Shown here in pieces: positions 34,334-40,791 of a stretch of DNA of 64,000 nt. The notes beneath the pieces were generated by a model. It ran no database searches. It saw only the letters and a program-made list of their open reading frames with translations, and was not told where the DNA came from. The DNA comes from Desulfovibrionaceae bacterium. GTDB taxonomy: Bacteria; Desulfobacterota; Desulfovibrionia; Desulfovibrionales; Desulfovibrionaceae. Location of the stretch: the NCBI GenBank assembly GCA_009773665.1, contig WSYE01000002.1, forward strand, positions 62,001 through 126,000. The letters run 5' to 3'. Made by a program: the position numbers and the translations under genes. The stretch's first letter is position 1. Every line of letters begins with the position of its first letter.

Positions 34334-35249
34334 GTTTCTGCTCCTTTCGGCGAAGCTCGTTTGCAATGTCGTCAATGGCCTTGGACTCGGCTGAGGCGTA
34401 GGCAGACGGAGGCGGCGCGGCCCTGGCCTCCGGGATTTTGTTCATCCACGTTCGCTTGGCGAGGTAGTTCGACAGCCAGGGAACAAACTGCCCGTTGTCC
34501 TTCGTCCACTGCTCGCATTTGCAGCGGGCGGTGAGATCGTCCTGGATGCGTTTCAACCCCGGCCATTGCCGCTTGCTGACCAGAGCCTTGAGCGCGTCTT
34601 CAGCTGCTCCGGGGTCGTACTTGTCGGGTGGGTAGCCTTCTCCGATCTGCTGGATGTCCATCGAGACGGCGTAGTCCTGGGATTCGTAGGGAGCAGAAGC
34701 AGCTATTTCTTCCTCCACCCCCCCGCGCGCTTCTTGGGTTGGGGGCGTAGGAGCCGGAGTAGGAGAAGGAGCAGGAGCAGGAGTAGAACGGTTCGTTGTA
34801 CGGCGAACATACGGCGTACCTTCGGCGTACATTTTGTATTCATCCTTCGTGATTCCGCTGCGCCCATCCGCCTTCAAATCCTCGGCAGCGGCCTTGTTCA
34901 CGCGGGCAAGACGGGACAGCCTGGCCGAGTCGCTACGAGCGTCTGCCTCGCTGGCCCAATCATTGTGGTCCTGCCAATCGTGAATGGAAAAGACGCCTTC
35001 CTCGCACTGCTCCAGCAGGCTAAGATCACACAGGGTAGACGCAAGTGCCCCATCTTCTCCCTTCCATCCGGCCGCGATCTCGATGTCTTCTCCATCCATA
35101 CCCGTGAAGACACCCTCCGGGCGGTGCTTGGCGGCATAGGCAAGCAGCTTGAGATGGCAGAACGAGCCCTCAACGCCGAGGCGCTTCACGAGCTTCTTGG
35201 TTTTGTGGTGCTCGAAATAGTCCACCGAAACCCGGAAATCTGTGTTCAT
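34218..35249 (-). CDS. Replication initiator (O-like)
   Basis: A 343-residue protein starting MNTDFRVSVDYFEHHKTKKL after GGAGGTAGCG. The N-terminal about 110 residues resemble a winged-helix phage initiator (LGVEGSFCHLKLLAYAAKHR, WQDHNDWASEADARS). A proline/threonine linker at about 155-175 is followed by a C-terminal domain (RQWPGLKRIQDDLTARCKCE, FVPWLSNYLAKRTWMN) that would recruit the loader. The origin is usually inside such genes; the linker DNA (34735-34795, repeats of GGAG(T/C)AGGAG type) is a candidate. Confidence 0.75.
   Translation of the reverse strand: MNTDFRVSVDYFEHHKTKKLVKRLGVEGSFCHLKLLAYAAKHRPEGVFTGMDGEDIEIAAGWKGEDGALASTLCDLSLLEQCEEGVFSIHDWQDHNDWASEADARSDSARLSRLARVNKAAAEDLKADGRSGITKDEYKMYAEGTPYVRRTTNRSTPAPAPSPTPAPTPPTQEARGGVEEEIAASAPYESQDYAVSMDIQQIGEGYPPDKYDPGAAEDALKALVSKRQWPGLKRIQDDLTARCKCEQWTKDNGQFVPWLSNYLAKRTWMNKIPEARAAPPPSAYASAESKAIDDIANELRRKEQKHEHELPESHSGERLAGPQGSGPALPQVEAGRRAGPPGR
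34735..34800. repeat. Short purine-rich direct repeats in the O-like gene, candidate origin iterons
   Basis: The plus strand reads GGAGCCGGAGTAGGAGAAGG then AGCAGGAGCAGGAGTAGAAC: a run of imperfect hexamer repeats (GGAGYA) encoding the Pro/Thr/Ala linker of the initiator. Lambdoid phages place origin iterons inside the O gene. The alternative is simple coding of a PAPAPSPTPAP linker. Confidence 0.35.
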
Positions 35250-35251
35250 CG

Positions 35252-35359
35252 CTACCTCCATCCCTTGCGCAGCAAAATAACCCGCAAGGCGAGAGGTTCA
35301 CACGTTGGATTAATCCCCGCTGATGTCCAAGCTGCATAAGTTTCCGGGCGTCCGTCCAT
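35252..35359 (-). CDS. Small 35-residue phage protein
   Basis: MDGRPETYAAWTSAGINPTC then EPLALRVILLRKGWR. The ATG at 35359 is 3 nt after the stop of the upstream HTH gene (TAG-aca-ATG), with AGGAGGGG placed 7 nt before it. The stop lies within the ribosome site of the O-like gene. The packing and ribosome site make it very likely real. Function unknown. Confidence 0.6.
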   Translation of the reverse strand: MDGRPETYAAWTSAGINPTCEPLALRVILLRKGWR

Positions 35360-35362
35360 TGT

Positions 35363-35866
35363 CTAGCCCCTCCTGCCGAACCGCCACCAACAGCGCAGCT
35401 TCGGTTTAGCCGCAGTGGCCTCGCTGTCCATGCGGATGCTGAACGACACGCACTCGGCCCGGCGGTTGATCCAAAGAGATTCCAGCGCATGGACGGCTTT
35501 CTCGCGCAGGGGGGAAAGCTCCATGAATCCGTCTCCCCTGGCGTGGGCCTCAAGAAAATCCGTCACGGCCCGAAACACCTCGACATGGGGCACATCGCGC
35601 TTCCCGTGCTGGGGCTTCTGCAACGTCCACCCGATTGTGGAGGCCATGCACCGTATGCCATGAGCGGCGATGTCTTCTCGACCGTAAATCTTGAGCTCTT
35701 TTACGGTTTCATTCATCCGGTCGATTGGGTTAAAAGCCCAGTCCTCGCAATGCATGGGGTCAGCCGCATATCTGTACAACTGGCGCTGGGCCACGCCCCA
35801 TATCTTGGAGAGCTTCTCCTCCCCGAGGACTTGAAGACAGGCAGCAAAGAATTGGCGAGGGTTCAC
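35363..35866 (-). CDS. CII-like / HTH phage regulatory protein
   Basis: A 167-residue protein. GTG 35866 has GGAGGTTTGCCTC upstream. N-terminal FFAACLQVLGEEKLSKIWGV followed by AQRQLYRYAADP looks like a helix-turn-helix. The rest is helical (RMNETVKELKIYGREDIAA, VTDFLEAHARGDGFMELSPL). Resembles proteins annotated as phage regulatory CII/YdaS-like, first in the replication operon. Could be an activator. Assignment is tentative. Confidence 0.6.
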   Translation of the reverse strand: MNPRQFFAACLQVLGEEKLSKIWGVAQRQLYRYAADPMHCEDWAFNPIDRMNETVKELKIYGREDIAAHGIRCMASTIGWTLQKPQHGKRDVPHVEVFRAVTDFLEAHARGDGFMELSPLREKAVHALESLWINRRAECVSFSIRMDSEATAAKPKLRCWWRFGRRG

Positions 35867-35926
35867 GAGGCAAACCTCCGGGCGTTTTGCCGTGGCGCTT
35901 GCCCCCGGCCCAGGTAAAAGAGGGTC

Positions 35927-36127
35927 ATGGAAATAACCGTGACGCCCCGCCAAACCAAGGACGCCCGCCCATACGCCCTGGTGCGCTTCAAGGTGCCTGG
36001 GGCGCTGCCCGAGTACCGGACATGCGCCCTGACTCCGGAAGCCATGGACGGGTGGGACGAAGAGGTGCGCGCGTTCATTTTGGCCCGTGCCCCGGCCCGC
36101 ATGTGGCAGGGCGTATTGTGGTGCTAA
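35927..36127 (+). CDS. Small phage protein
   Basis: A 66-residue protein on the opposite strand to its neighbours (MEITVTPRQTKDARPYALVR...). Three predicted strands and a helix (DGWDEEVRAFILARAPARM). AAGAGGG precedes the ATG. Divergent from the HTH gene with only 60 bp between, which must hold both promoters. Unknown function. Confidence 0.6.
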   Translation: MEITVTPRQTKDARPYALVRFKVPGALPEYRTCALTPEAMDGWDEEVRAFILARAPARMWQGVLWC

Positions 36128-36140
36128 ATTTCATGCATTC

Positions 36141-36212
36141 CCCATATGAATCCGCCCCTCCTCCCGGTATTGGGAAGTCGTCACCCAAACCCAAACCGAG
36201 AGGAGAAGCGAA
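36141..36212 (+). promoter_or_regulatory. Conserved leader element, copy A
   Basis: Upstream of the gene at 36213: CCCCTCCTCCCGGTATTGGG ... AAACCCAAACCGAGAGGAGA ... GCGAAATG. About two thirds of positions match copy B (36760-36833), including the TATTGG block, an AAACC(N)GAACCG-type block and the ribosome site. Probably a promoter plus leader used by two early plus-strand genes. Confidence 0.5.
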
Positions 36213-36410
36213 ATGGCTGATCACAAACTCGAACCGTACGTTGCTCATGACTTTGGAAATCAGTCGTTTGCTTTCCGAGCAGCCTATTTACTGGCCTACA
36301 AACTGGCTGAAAGTGGCTGCCCTGGCAGCACAGGCCCTGCACAGCATGTCATTGGACTTTTCCGCGAAGCCCACGCAGAATTCAAAAAACTCAACACTCA
36401 GCCCGAGTAA
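36213..36410 (+). CDS. Small phage protein
   Basis: A 65-residue protein (MADHKLEPYVAHDFGNQSFA...). Helical, with no motif I can assign; one pair Cys-Pro near 35. Strong ribosome site GAGGAGAAGCGAA. Shares its leader with the WYL-like gene at 36834. Convergent with a small minus-strand gene, overlapping by 20 bp at the ends. Confidence 0.65.
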   Translation: MADHKLEPYVAHDFGNQSFAFRAAYLLAYKLAESGCPGSTGPAQHVIGLFREAHAEFKKLNTQPE

Positions 36411-36597
36411 TAACCGCCTGAAGAATGCGTTCCTCCGGGGTGTTCAACCCCCGGAGGACGTTCACGATGTCCACCAACTCCATCCCCAGATTCGAGATAA
36501 CGGGGACGCTGAATCGCTCCGGTTTGGTCCTTTCGCCTTCGTCCTGCCCTTTCGCGTCCCTTGTCTTTCGCCGGATTCCCAGAATCATTACGTTCAT
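36391..36597 (-). CDS. Small phage protein, early minus-strand operon
   Basis: A 68-residue protein beginning MNVMILGIRRKTRDAKGQDE, then basic/acidic segment and C-terminal helix LVDIVNVLRGLNTPEERILQ. GGGGAGAGC precedes ATG 36597. It lies 45 bp after a tiny membrane-protein frame. No family recognised. Confidence 0.5.
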   Translation of the reverse strand: MNVMILGIRRKTRDAKGQDEGERTKPERFSVPVISNLGMELVDIVNVLRGLNTPEERILQAVITRAEC

Positions 36598-36642
36598 GCT
36601 CTCCCCCTCGACCTGCTGGTCGGCTTGAAGGTTAATCCCCAC

Positions 36643-36741
36643 CTACCTACTTCTGTGCATGTAAGCCGCGCTGACGATGCGCTCTCCCAGGAGCGCCCCG
36701 ACGGCGAAGGCCCCGAAGACCAGCAGGATGGTGAGCGTCAT
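36643..36741 (-). CDS. Tiny membrane protein (32 residues)
   Basis: MTLTILLVFGAFAVGALLGE then RIVSAAYMHRSR: one transmembrane helix with a GxxxG-like face and a basic tail. GGAG lies 11 nt upstream. It is clearly similar to the 58-residue protein at 37347-37523 (AAFVVGVMLGEKV versus GAFAVGALLGERI), which supports both as real and paralogous. Confidence 0.5.
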   Translation of the reverse strand: MTLTILLVFGAFAVGALLGERIVSAAYMHRSR

Positions 36742-36759
36742 CCTGTGAATTTCTCCGCG

Positions 36760-36833
36760 TATGTATTTATTTCCGTCCCTCCCCCCTGTATTGGTTTGGT
36801 GCGAACTAAACCTGAACCGGAAGGAGAGACGAA
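36760..36833 (+). promoter_or_regulatory. Conserved leader element, copy B
   Basis: Upstream of the WYL-like gene: CCCTCCCCCCTGTATTGG, then AACTAAACCTGAACCGGAAG and GAGACGAAATG. Aligns with copy A at 36141-36212 over its whole length. TATTTATTTCC at its left is a possible -10 region. Confidence 0.5.
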
Positions 36834-37130
36834 ATGTTGGACCGCATCGCGGAGGCTATTGAAAAAAGACAGGTTCTCGCGGTTTATTACAACGGTGGGG
36901 TCCGAATCATCGAACCTCACTGTTGCGGCTACGGAGCGGACGGGCGTCCGCTTTTGCGCGCCTATCAGGTTTCCGGGCACAGTGATTCGGGGAATCCTTC
37001 TGGATGGAAGCTTATGGGCATGGACACCATGTCCAACCTGGAGGCGACAGGGCAGCTGTTTGACAGCCCGCGCCCCGGCTACAATCCAAACGGTGATAAG
37101 CACATGCCCACCATCAGGGTTAAACTTTAA
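36834..37130 (+). CDS. WYL-like small phage protein
   Basis: A 98-residue protein: ALAVYY-type core AIEKRQVLAVYYNGGVRIIE, PHCCGYGADGRPLLRAYQVS and SGWKLMGMDTM, which follow the strand pattern of the WYL ligand-binding domain (common in CRISPR and DNA-damage regulators). The HTH that usually precedes it is absent. GGAAGGAGAGACGAA precedes the ATG. It may bind nucleic acid or a small ligand. Confidence 0.62.
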   Translation: MLDRIAEAIEKRQVLAVYYNGGVRIIEPHCCGYGADGRPLLRAYQVSGHSDSGNPSGWKLMGMDTMSNLEATGQLFDSPRPGYNPNGDKHMPTIRVKL

Positions 37131-37350
37131 ACCCGCAGTCGCATGGCCCGACCGGGAGCGCCGGTCCGTTGTGCACGGAACAGCTCGACAAGTGGAAGCG
37201 GCGGCTCTCGCAGTCGCCGCATTTCCATTTCTTCCCGGCGGGATCTGTGAGTCCGCAGTCGCACGGAGCGCCCTGCCCTTGGCGGATGGAACAGTCATCC
37301 GTGTGGGATATCCTGTCCGGGCATTCCCGGCAGGGATTGTTATCGTTCAT
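37120..37350 (-). CDS. Cysteine-rich phage protein with internal duplication
   Basis: A 76-residue protein with 11 cysteines in two repeats of about 30 residues: CPDRISHTDDCSIRQGQGAP-CDCG and CESRRFHLSSCSVHNGPALP-VGPCDCG. Likely two zinc- or metal-binding modules. ATGA-coupled to the upstream membrane-protein gene, GGGGAAGGAC ribosome site. Early minus-strand operon. Confidence 0.68.
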   Translation of the reverse strand: MNDNNPCRECPDRISHTDDCSIRQGQGAPCDCGLTDPAGKKWKCGDCESRRFHLSSCSVHNGPALPVGPCDCGFKV

Positions 37351-37523
37351 GTCCTTCCCCTCGGCCTTCCGGCCCGTTTAAGGATTTTCTCCACAGTCTC
37401 CTCCACCGCCTTCGGGACAATGTGGTCCAGCGCGGACGCGACGGCCCGCCGGGCCACCTTCTCCCCCAACATGACGCCCACAACGAACGCAGCCAGGGCC
37501 ACGATCAGCAGCCACCAACTCAC
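37347..37523 (-). CDS. Small membrane protein (58 residues), between cro-like and Cys-rich genes
   Basis: MSWWLLIVALAAFVVGVMLG then EKVARRAVASALDHIVPKAV and a basic tail. One N-terminal transmembrane helix and an amphipathic cytoplasmic helix. GTG start overlaps the Cro-like stop (GTGA) and its own stop overlaps the next ATG (ATGA), so it is coupled on both sides. Paralogue of the 32-residue protein at 36643. Confidence 0.65.
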   Translation of the reverse strand: MSWWLLIVALAAFVVGVMLGEKVARRAVASALDHIVPKAVEETVEKILKRAGRPRGRT

Positions 37524-37786
37524 GCGGCGTCCCCATCCCCCTGCCCCGGCTCCCGCGAGGATGAGGCGGGATCACAGGGGAGGCCCTGGCCGGGGAGGGG
37601 GTAGAGGTCGGGGCGTAGATCCTCCAGGGGGATGGCGTAGGCGGCGTGGTATCGGAGGACGGCTTCAGGAGGGATAGGATCAGCACGGCAATGTTTGTGA
37701 GCGTTGCCTTTGTCGAAGCCTGCGGCGGCCCCCAGGGCTTCAAAAGTCATCCCATGTTCGTTCCGGTAGCGTTCCAGTGCGTTCAT
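37520..37786 (-). CDS. Cro-like HTH regulator
   Basis: An 88-residue protein: MNALERYRNEHGMTFEALGA then AAGFDKGNAHKHCRADP forms a helix-turn-helix of the XRE/Cro type. The C-terminus is proline-rich. Divergent from the LexA-like repressor, with a repressor-type palindrome between them. First gene of the early minus-strand operon. Confidence 0.75.
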   Translation of the reverse strand: MNALERYRNEHGMTFEALGAAAGFDKGNAHKHCRADPIPPEAVLRYHAAYAIPLEDLRPDLYPLPGQGLPCDPASSSREPGQGDGDAA

Positions 37787-37794
37787 GCCGCCCT

Positions 37795-37822
37795 GTTGCC
37801 ACGAGACAACTTAAAAGTCAAC
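37795..37822 (-). promoter_or_regulatory. Operator/promoter element between cro-like and repressor genes
   Basis: Contains palindrome GTTGCCACGAGACAAC (37795-37810). Read on the minus strand the 28-bp element starts GTTGACTTTTAAG, giving a good -35 (TTGACT), and ends in the palindrome 17 nt further. The same arrangement recurs at 40517-40544. A bound repressor would block the cro-like promoter and probably autoregulate. Confidence 0.65.
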
Positions 37823-37836
37823 GACAAGGTGGTCGC

Positions 37837-38535
37837 ATGACAACTTGGAATCACTTAGAAAAGGGCATGCCATGGCCAGACTTTCTTGACCTTTGGACAC
37901 AGGTTGTTGCCCGCGTGCGGTCCCTCAAGGACACGCATGGCATGACATATGAAAAAATTGGCGAGCTTTTAGACGTCAACAAGTCCACCGTAAAGCGCTG
38001 GCTAGATGGAGACAGGGGCGGCGAGAACACACCAGCTCCCGCCCTTTTCCGGTACATGAGCGTTCTCGGCATACAGCCACAAGACGTTTGCCGAGAGCCA
38101 CTTCCCGACAGCGGAGAGTATGCCTTCATCCGCAAGGCCCTTGCCCGGCCAACCGCTGGCGGCGGCTCTTTGGAAACCAGCGGCGAGACCGAGGGCGGGC
38201 TTGTCTTCCAACTGGCCTGGCTGAAGCAACGCACTACCAGCAGCCCGGACCGTCTGCGCGTAATGCACGTCCAGGGAGACTCCATGTCTCCGACCATCGA
38301 GGATGGGGACGTGGTGCTCGTGGACGAGGGCAAGGCCGAGCTTGTGCCGGATCGCGTCTATGTGGTCCGCAAGGGTGAAGAAATTTACGTCAAGCGATTC
38401 CGTAAGACCCCAGACGTGTTGTTGTTCATGGGCGACAACCGGGCGCGGGATTTCGAGGACGTGAAGGTGTTCCCTGGAGATGTGAACGGCTTTGCCGTGA
38501 TTGGGAGGGTGCTGTGGGCAGGAAAGGAGCTTTAA
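37837..38535 (+). CDS. Phage repressor (CI/LexA-like, S24 peptidase domain)
   Basis: A 232-residue lysogeny repressor. HTH at about 36-59 (MTYEKIGELLDVNKSTVKRW). C-terminal LexA-like protease with Ser149 in VQGDSM and Lys186 in IYVKRF, so RecA-stimulated self-cleavage is expected. The linker has TAGGG at 106-110, a possible Ala-Gly cleavage site. Head of a plus-strand operon that carries accessory genes. ATG 37837 chosen as first in-frame ATG after the operator. Confidence 0.92.
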   Translation: MTTWNHLEKGMPWPDFLDLWTQVVARVRSLKDTHGMTYEKIGELLDVNKSTVKRWLDGDRGGENTPAPALFRYMSVLGIQPQDVCREPLPDSGEYAFIRKALARPTAGGGSLETSGETEGGLVFQLAWLKQRTTSSPDRLRVMHVQGDSMSPTIEDGDVVLVDEGKAELVPDRVYVVRKGEEIYVKRFRKTPDVLLFMGDNRARDFEDVKVFPGDVNGFAVIGRVLWAGKEL

Positions 38536-38867
38536 TAGCACTGCTTATGTGCTTATTCTTCACAAATAATGCTCACTGTGATGACTATAACGGCGTGTTG
38601 TTGTGGAGGAAATTTAGCGAAAGTGAAAAATTGTTTTATTGTCATGCGTGGATGTCTGGATATAAAACTGGATGTATCTATGGGAGCCTTGAGCTTGTCA
38701 GATGCTCTGACAAGGCCAACTCGAAAACACCAGAACAATTAAGAGCAGATGTAAACGCATTATACATGGACAAAAGGGCTGCATGTATCTCGCTTGATAT
38801 TGCCGTGATGTACGCCCTTAATGGGACACCAAAAGAAGAAGTTCTTAAAAAAAATAGTTGTGATTGA
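38514..38867 (+). CDS. Secreted protein of unknown function, repressor operon
   Basis: A 117-residue protein with an N-terminal signal sequence (LIALLMCLFFTNNAHC, cleavage near residue 22). Mature part has 5 cysteines (FYCHAWMSGYKTGCIYG, VRCSDKAN, AACIS, NSCD), which suggests disulfides in the periplasm. GTG 38514 follows GGGAGG and overlaps the repressor by 22 bp. DNA is AT-rich compared with the phage core, so it looks like a recently acquired moron expressed in the lysogen. Confidence 0.7.
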   Translation: MGRKGALIALLMCLFFTNNAHCDDYNGVLLWRKFSESEKLFYCHAWMSGYKTGCIYGSLELVRCSDKANSKTPEQLRADVNALYMDKRAACISLDIAVMYALNGTPKEEVLKKNSCD

Positions 38868-38885
38868 CCCTGGAAGGACGGATTC

Positions 38886-39134
38886 ATGACCCGCGCACTT
38901 GTCCTTATCCTGCTCCTGTCACTGCCCGTCTCGGCCCTGGCGCACGGCGGCGGCCTGGACGGCTACGGCGGGCACCACAACAGGAAGGCGGGCGGCTACC
39001 ACATCCACCGAGGGCCTTTGGCGGGGAAGCACTACGCCAGCCAGGCCGAGATGCTCCAGGATCTGAAGAAGCAGCAGGCACCCAAGGCTGAGGCCCAGCA
39101 GTCGCAGCCCAAGAAGCCAGGGCAGCAGCCGTAG
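38886..39134 (+). CDS. Secreted YHYH-like small protein
   Basis: An 82-residue protein with signal peptide MTRALVLILLLSLPVSALA. Mature part starts HGGGLDGYGGHHNRKAGGYH and IHRGPLAG, a histidine/glycine-rich YHYH-type motif found in small exported proteins. The C-terminal 30 residues are Gln/Lys/Pro-rich. Could bind metal. Part of the repressor transcription unit. Confidence 0.72.
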   Translation: MTRALVLILLLSLPVSALAHGGGLDGYGGHHNRKAGGYHIHRGPLAGKHYASQAEMLQDLKKQQAPKAEAQQSQPKKPGQQP

Positions 39135-39325
39135 TGCCGAACCAGGTGGAAGATCTTTCCCCCGAAGACCGTGGGCTGCTCTTCGCCCTGCTGGCCAGGA
39201 AGGAAGAGCTGGAGCGCGAGCGGGCCAGGATCGAGCGGGAGATGCGGGAGATTGGGGAGAGGGTGGGGGAGTTGGTGAACAATGAATCATGTGGTGAACC
39301 ATGGAAATTCCTGAAAGGCTACTGA
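39134..39325 (+). CDS. Small coiled-coil protein
   Basis: A 63-residue protein (GTG start overlapping the previous TAG by one base). Residues 17-48 are a strongly charged coiled coil (ARKEELERERARIEREMREI). No motif. Repressor operon. Confidence 0.55.
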   Translation: MPNQVEDLSPEDRGLLFALLARKEELERERARIEREMREIGERVGELVNNESCGEPWKFLKGY

Positions 39326-39741
39326 AAAAGAAGTGCCAGTGTGGCGAGCATCTTAAGTTCTACACCCTTGTTGGGATTCCATTCATCCCGGAAATGGTTG
39401 GGGTAAACATTTACAAAGAACAGGCAAAACTCGACACACTAAGAATATTCCCAGGCGTAATAGCAAACAAAACGCTATTTGGGCTTGCATTCACTGGAAC
39501 ATGTTCGAACTGCGGAAACATATCAGCATGGCAACTTACGCATGAAGAGGTTACGTACCTATTGAGCGGCGAAAGAGACTTATCTTATGGAATAGGGTGG
39601 ATATACAATCACCAATTCCTTGATGAACAGTTTAAAAACTTTCCAGACAAGTCATTTTATAACTCCGTGCTTGAGATTTCAAAAAGAATTGACATGGCGA
39701 ATAATTCAGTGACAACGAACAAGGGGGCTGCCAGTGACTAG
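39301..39741 (+). CDS. Zinc-ribbon-like protein, AT-rich moron
   Basis: A 146-residue protein with Cys pairs CQCG near 12 and CSNCG near 70, so a split zinc ribbon is likely. The middle is hydrophobic (YTLVGIPFIPEMVGVNIY) and the C-terminus helical. AT-rich DNA unlike the flanking phage genes. Expressed with the repressor; possible superinfection or host-modifying gene. No homologue recognised. Confidence 0.65.
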   Translation: MEIPERLLKKKCQCGEHLKFYTLVGIPFIPEMVGVNIYKEQAKLDTLRIFPGVIANKTLFGLAFTGTCSNCGNISAWQLTHEEVTYLLSGERDLSYGIGWIYNHQFLDEQFKNFPDKSFYNSVLEISKRIDMANNSVTTNKGAASD

Positions 39742-40123
39742 GCTCCTTGCTTTTCCCGGGGGACGGACTTCATCTTCTGGCCTTGACACTTCTGACGGCG
39801 GTGATAATTTCGACGGCATGGACACAAGACTAGGGCTCGTTGAGTCTGATCTGCGCGACCTCCGCAAGGATATCCGCCAGTTGGTTTACTTTGTGATAGG
39901 CGGGGTCATTGTGCTTTTGGGCATGATGGCCACCGGGTATGTCCGTCTTGATGACAAGGTAGACTCCAAGGTGAATGCCCTAGAGGCGCGTATGAACACG
40001 CGGTTTGACAAGGTTGATGCCAGGATGGACAAGATCGAAGATCGCCTGGGGAAAATTGAGATTCGCCTGGAAAAGCAGGACACTAAGCTTGATACCATCC
40101 TAGAGCGTCTTCCCAAGAAATAA
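39734..40123 (+). CDS. Membrane-anchored coiled-coil protein
   Basis: A 129-residue protein: GTG 39734 overlapping the previous stop; a membrane helix at about 50-70 (QLVYFVIGGVIVLLGMMATG), then about 55 residues of coiled coil in 7-residue repeats (ARMNTRFDKVDARMDKIEDR). This layout is common in phage-encoded superinfection-exclusion and Hemolysin-XhlA-like proteins. Last gene of the repressor operon, followed by a terminator. Confidence 0.65.
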   Translation: MTRLLAFPGGRTSSSGLDTSDGGDNFDGMDTRLGLVESDLRDLRKDIRQLVYFVIGGVIVLLGMMATGYVRLDDKVDSKVNALEARMNTRFDKVDARMDKIEDRLGKIEIRLEKQDTKLDTILERLPKK

Positions 40124-40147
40124 GCCACCTCTCCGTGTCTTCTCCCA

Positions 40148-40175
40148 GGCCCTCCCCCGAGGGCCTTTTCTTTTC
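40148..40175 (+). terminator. Terminator of the repressor operon
   Basis: GGCCCTC (40148-40154), loop CCCC, GAGGGCC (40159-40165), then TTTTCTTTTCC. Classic rho-independent structure on the plus strand. Confidence 0.88.
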
Positions 40176-40176
40176 C

Positions 40177-40422
40177 CTACTTCCCCGCCCTCACCTCCCC
40201 CGGCCTGAGCTTCCCGTGAGCGATCAGCTTCTGCACTGACGCGCCGCCGTTCTCCAACTGCATCCGAAGAATCCTCGCCCACTTCCCGGCCACCTCCCTT
40301 GCCTCCGCCTTGTTCTCGTTCGTGTGCTTCCGGTCGAACCGCAGATAGCCCTGCCCGTCCTGGCCAAGGAAGACTTCCACGTGCATGGCGCGCAGGTAGC
40401 GCAGCGGGTCGAAGAGGGGCAT
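40177..40422 (-). CDS. Small phage protein, unknown
   Basis: An 81-residue basic protein (MPLFDPLRYLRAMHVEVFLG...). A helix with AREVAGKWARILRMQLEN. No clear ribosome site at ATG 40422 or at the internal Met codon 40386, so the start is uncertain. Opposite to both neighbouring operons; it might be transcribed leftward from the operator region. Confidence 0.5.
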   Translation of the reverse strand: MPLFDPLRYLRAMHVEVFLGQDGQGYLRFDRKHTNENKAEAREVAGKWARILRMQLENGGASVQKLIAHGKLRPGEVRAGK

Positions 40423-40460
40423 GGGCTCAAATCGGCCTGGGAGGGGGTGAAGTCAAGGGC

Positions 40461-40485
40461 GTCCGCCACGAGCGGACTTTTTTTT
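40461..40485 (+). terminator. Second plus-strand terminator before the operator region
   Basis: GTCCGC (40461-40466), loop CACGA, GCGGAC (40472-40477), then eight T. It would stop residual read-through from the repressor operon before the right operator, insulating the lytic operon. Confidence 0.75.
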
Positions 40486-40494
40486 GGGCAGGGA

Positions 40495-40544
40495 GTTGTC
40501 GCAAGGCAACTTTTAAGTTGACCATTCTGTTGCCATGTGGCAAC
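40495..40544 (+). promoter_or_regulatory. Right operator/promoter with two repressor palindromes
   Basis: GTTGTCGCAAGGCAAC (40495-40510) and GTTGCCATGTGGCAAC (40529-40544), centres 34 bp apart, about three helical turns. Between them TTGACC (40518-40523) is a -35 candidate; the -10 17 nt further (CAACTT) is weak. Both palindromes match the one at 37795-37810. Likely the repressor-controlled promoter of the plus-strand early operon. Confidence 0.68.
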
Positions 40545-40724
40545 TTCCATTTCAACGACGCGCCCAACGCGTCCCGGCCTCCTTCGGGAGGAAGTAGCCG
40601 AAACCGCCGATGCCCGAGGGGGATAACGCGACCACAGGCTCCGGGAAGGGCGCAGAGTAAAGATTTCCGGGCGCTGCGGGGGCTACCCAGCACCGCAAGC
40701 ACCGGGCGGCAGGGGAGATAGCCC

Positions 40725-40781
40725 ATGTGGGTCAGCGAGGGAGAGGTCGGGAAACTGGGTGGTTGCCCGGCCTCTTCATAA
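40725..40781 (+). CDS. Possible 18-residue leader peptide
   Basis: MWVSEGEVGKLGGCPASS, preceded by GGGGAGATAGCCC. It ends 10 nt before the next gene's ATG, so it could couple translation to it. Only the ribosome site and position support it. The rest of 40545-40791 holds no larger frame. Confidence 0.3.
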   Translation: MWVSEGEVGKLGGCPASS

Positions 40782-40791
40782 GGGAGGGATC

